This document shows, in pieces, positions 50,145 to 51,081 of a stretch of DNA of 51,081 nt; the stretch's first letter is position 1; every line of letters starts with the position of its first letter. The notes under the pieces were generated by a model. The model had not been told where the DNA came from, ran no database searches, and saw only the letters and a list, made by a program, of their open reading frames with translations. This DNA comes from Saprospiraceae bacterium (lineage in GTDB: Bacteria > Bacteroidota > Bacteroidia > Chitinophagales > Saprospiraceae), in contig JAHDHU010000014.1 in assembly GCA_020631135.1 (NCBI GenBank), positions 1 to 51,081 of the forward strand, given 5' to 3'. Made by a program: the position numbers and the translations under genes.

Positions 50145-51081
50145 AGGCCTAAATCTACCTTTAGCATTTTTTTATCTTTTCTACTTTCTTCAGCTAAAAA
50201 GGCCATAAGATGACTTTCCATACTTGCATCTAAGTTGGAACTCAGAAGGGTTTCATCTTTTTTATCTACCGCATTTAGAAAATCTCTCATGAGACCGTGG
50301 TCTCCCCCACCATGACCAGATGTAAGTTTTACATTCTCTTTTACATTCCAACGGGTTACCTCATCTGTTTTAAAATTAGCAACATACAAATCCTGTTCGT
50401 CACCATACAAATGACCCATCGAACCAAAAATACGCGTTCGCCTTCCATGATATTCGGTAAAAGCTTCCATATTGAAATTGACCGTAATTTCATTTTTAAA
50501 TTGCATCGAAACAAGCTGATGATCATTTACATCATTATCACAATGATATACACATCGCCCATACGGACCTGTTTTAATGTAATCCATAATGGCATCTCCT
50601 TGTTTCTCTTTTTCTTCTGGCAAATCAAAGACATATGTCCAATGGCGATTTCGGTAGTATATTTTCAAAGCTGAATATGGGCATTCAGCCTCTATGGGAC
50701 AACCGTCTGTACATCTTTTTGGAACTCCTTCAGGTGCATTTTCTTCCTTAAACCAACTGAGTGAACCAAAACTGCTTAGATACTCACACTCTTCACCTAT
50801 CCACCACCGTAAGATATCTAAGTCATGGCACGATTTGGCAAGAATAATGGGATTGGTTTCGGCTTCTTTCCTCCAATTTCCCCTAACAAAGGAATGCGCC
50901 ATATGCACATGTTGGATTGGCTCAAAATGTTGAACACTCACCATTTTCCCTAATACTCCAGAGTCAATTACCTCTTTAACTTTCCTGTAGTAGGGCGAGT
51001 ATCGCAAAACATGACATACCGCTACTATACTTTTATTTCTTTTTTGCGCTTCTAAATTTTCTTTACATTCTTTCCACGTTT
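50141..51081 (-). CDS. Gfo/Idh/MocA family oxidoreductase, 5' end missing
   Basis: This is an NAD(P)-dependent sugar or cyclitol dehydrogenase-type protein. The open frame continues to the window edge. The apparent TTG start at 51007 is not the true start, because the sequence upstream (NKSIVAVCHVLRYSPYYRKV) is family-like. The Rossmann N-terminal domain is therefore largely outside the window. Visible C-terminal features are VQHFEPIQHVHMAHSFVRGN, AKSCHDLDILRWWIGEE with the conserved H-D-x-D, and a Cys-rich insert (RCTDGCPIEAECPYS, plus CVYHCDND). The insert is unusual for generic members but occurs in a large-substrate subgroup. SGHGGGDHGLMRDFLNAV marks the C-terminal lid. Substrate unknown. 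Confidence 0.9.
   Translation of the reverse strand, partial: TWKECKENLEAQKRNKSIVAVCHVLRYSPYYRKVKEVIDSGVLGKMVSVQHFEPIQHVHMAHSFVRGNWRKEAETNPIILAKSCHDLDILRWWIGEECEYLSSFGSLSWFKEENAPEGVPKRCTDGCPIEAECPYSALKIYYRNRHWTYVFDLPEEKEKQGDAIMDYIKTGPYGRCVYHCDNDVNDHQLVSMQFKNEITVNFNMEAFTEYHGRRTRIFGSMGHLYGDEQDLYVANFKTDEVTRWNVKENVKLTSGHGGGDHGLMRDFLNAVDKKDETLLSSNLDASMESHLMAFLAEESRKDKKMLKVDLGL

Overview
The window is an AT-rich chromosomal segment of a Bacteroidota bacterium, most likely from the Saprospiria lineage. Four things support this. Promoters follow the Bacteroidota -7 pattern TAnnTTTG with weak Shine-Dalgarno signals. There are type IX secretion (T9SS) sorting domains of both type A and type B. Several families are typical of the phylum (PorP/SprF, DUF5723, DUF2480, DUF1573, DUF7619 and a TonB-dependent receptor with a carboxypeptidase-regulatory-like domain). 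Finally, the ATP synthase genes are split, with atpD-atpC standing alone. No rRNA, tRNA, CRISPR array, insertion sequence or prophage was seen. Most of the window reads as core genome.

Layout. 1-1.3 kb: end of an unknown gene, rpsU, two terminators, ferritin. 1.4-4.6 kb: a 90-bp tandem repeat, a TonB-dependent receptor and a TM-less TonB C-terminal-domain protein. 4.7-6.4 kb: patatin phospholipase, a small secreted protein and a 29-aa membrane micro-ORF. 6.4-10.1 kb: parC-like topoisomerase subunit, a DinB/YfiT protein and an EF-hand protein. 10.3-12.2 kb: a PadR regulator with an iterated palindromic operator, followed by a PspC membrane gene split by a -1 frame change at an A10 tract. 12.4-16 kb: outer-membrane proteins, including a lipoprotein/DUF5723 pair. 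16-21.6 kb: beta-CASP RNase and two T9SS cargo proteins. 21.7-30.6 kb: a SprB-like adhesin operon (2104-aa type B cargo, PorP/SprF, OmpA/PD40 protein). 30.7-37.6 kb: gltX with a 59-aa follower, a polysaccharide deacetylase, two unknown membrane proteins, atpDC and scpA. 37.7-44.3 kb: scpB, DUF2480, a lytic transglycosylase, a duplicated-domain TonB protein, two Hsp20 proteins, a cold-shock-domain protein and a beta-barrel-like protein. 44.3-51 kb: a second lytic transglycosylase, a three-gene radical SAM/SPASM cassette, a lipoprotein and a truncated Gfo/Idh/MocA oxidoreductase.

Themes. Envelope functions dominate: T9SS export and adhesion, TonB-linked transport and peptidoglycan turnover. They are interleaved with housekeeping genes for chromosome segregation (scpA, scpB, parC), ATP synthesis, translation (rpsU, gltX) and stress response. 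Translational coupling through TAATG stop/start overlaps occurs four times (14507, 23377, 38794, 48015).

The best candidate for something undescribed is the radical SAM/SPASM gene. It is coupled by TAATG to a 545-aa exported protein with an unusual N-terminal leader, is followed by a small Cys-containing secreted protein, and has a perfect 12-bp inverted repeat just upstream. Also notable are the PspC frameshift, the PadR operator array, the 90-bp repeats and two micro-genes (29 and 59 aa).
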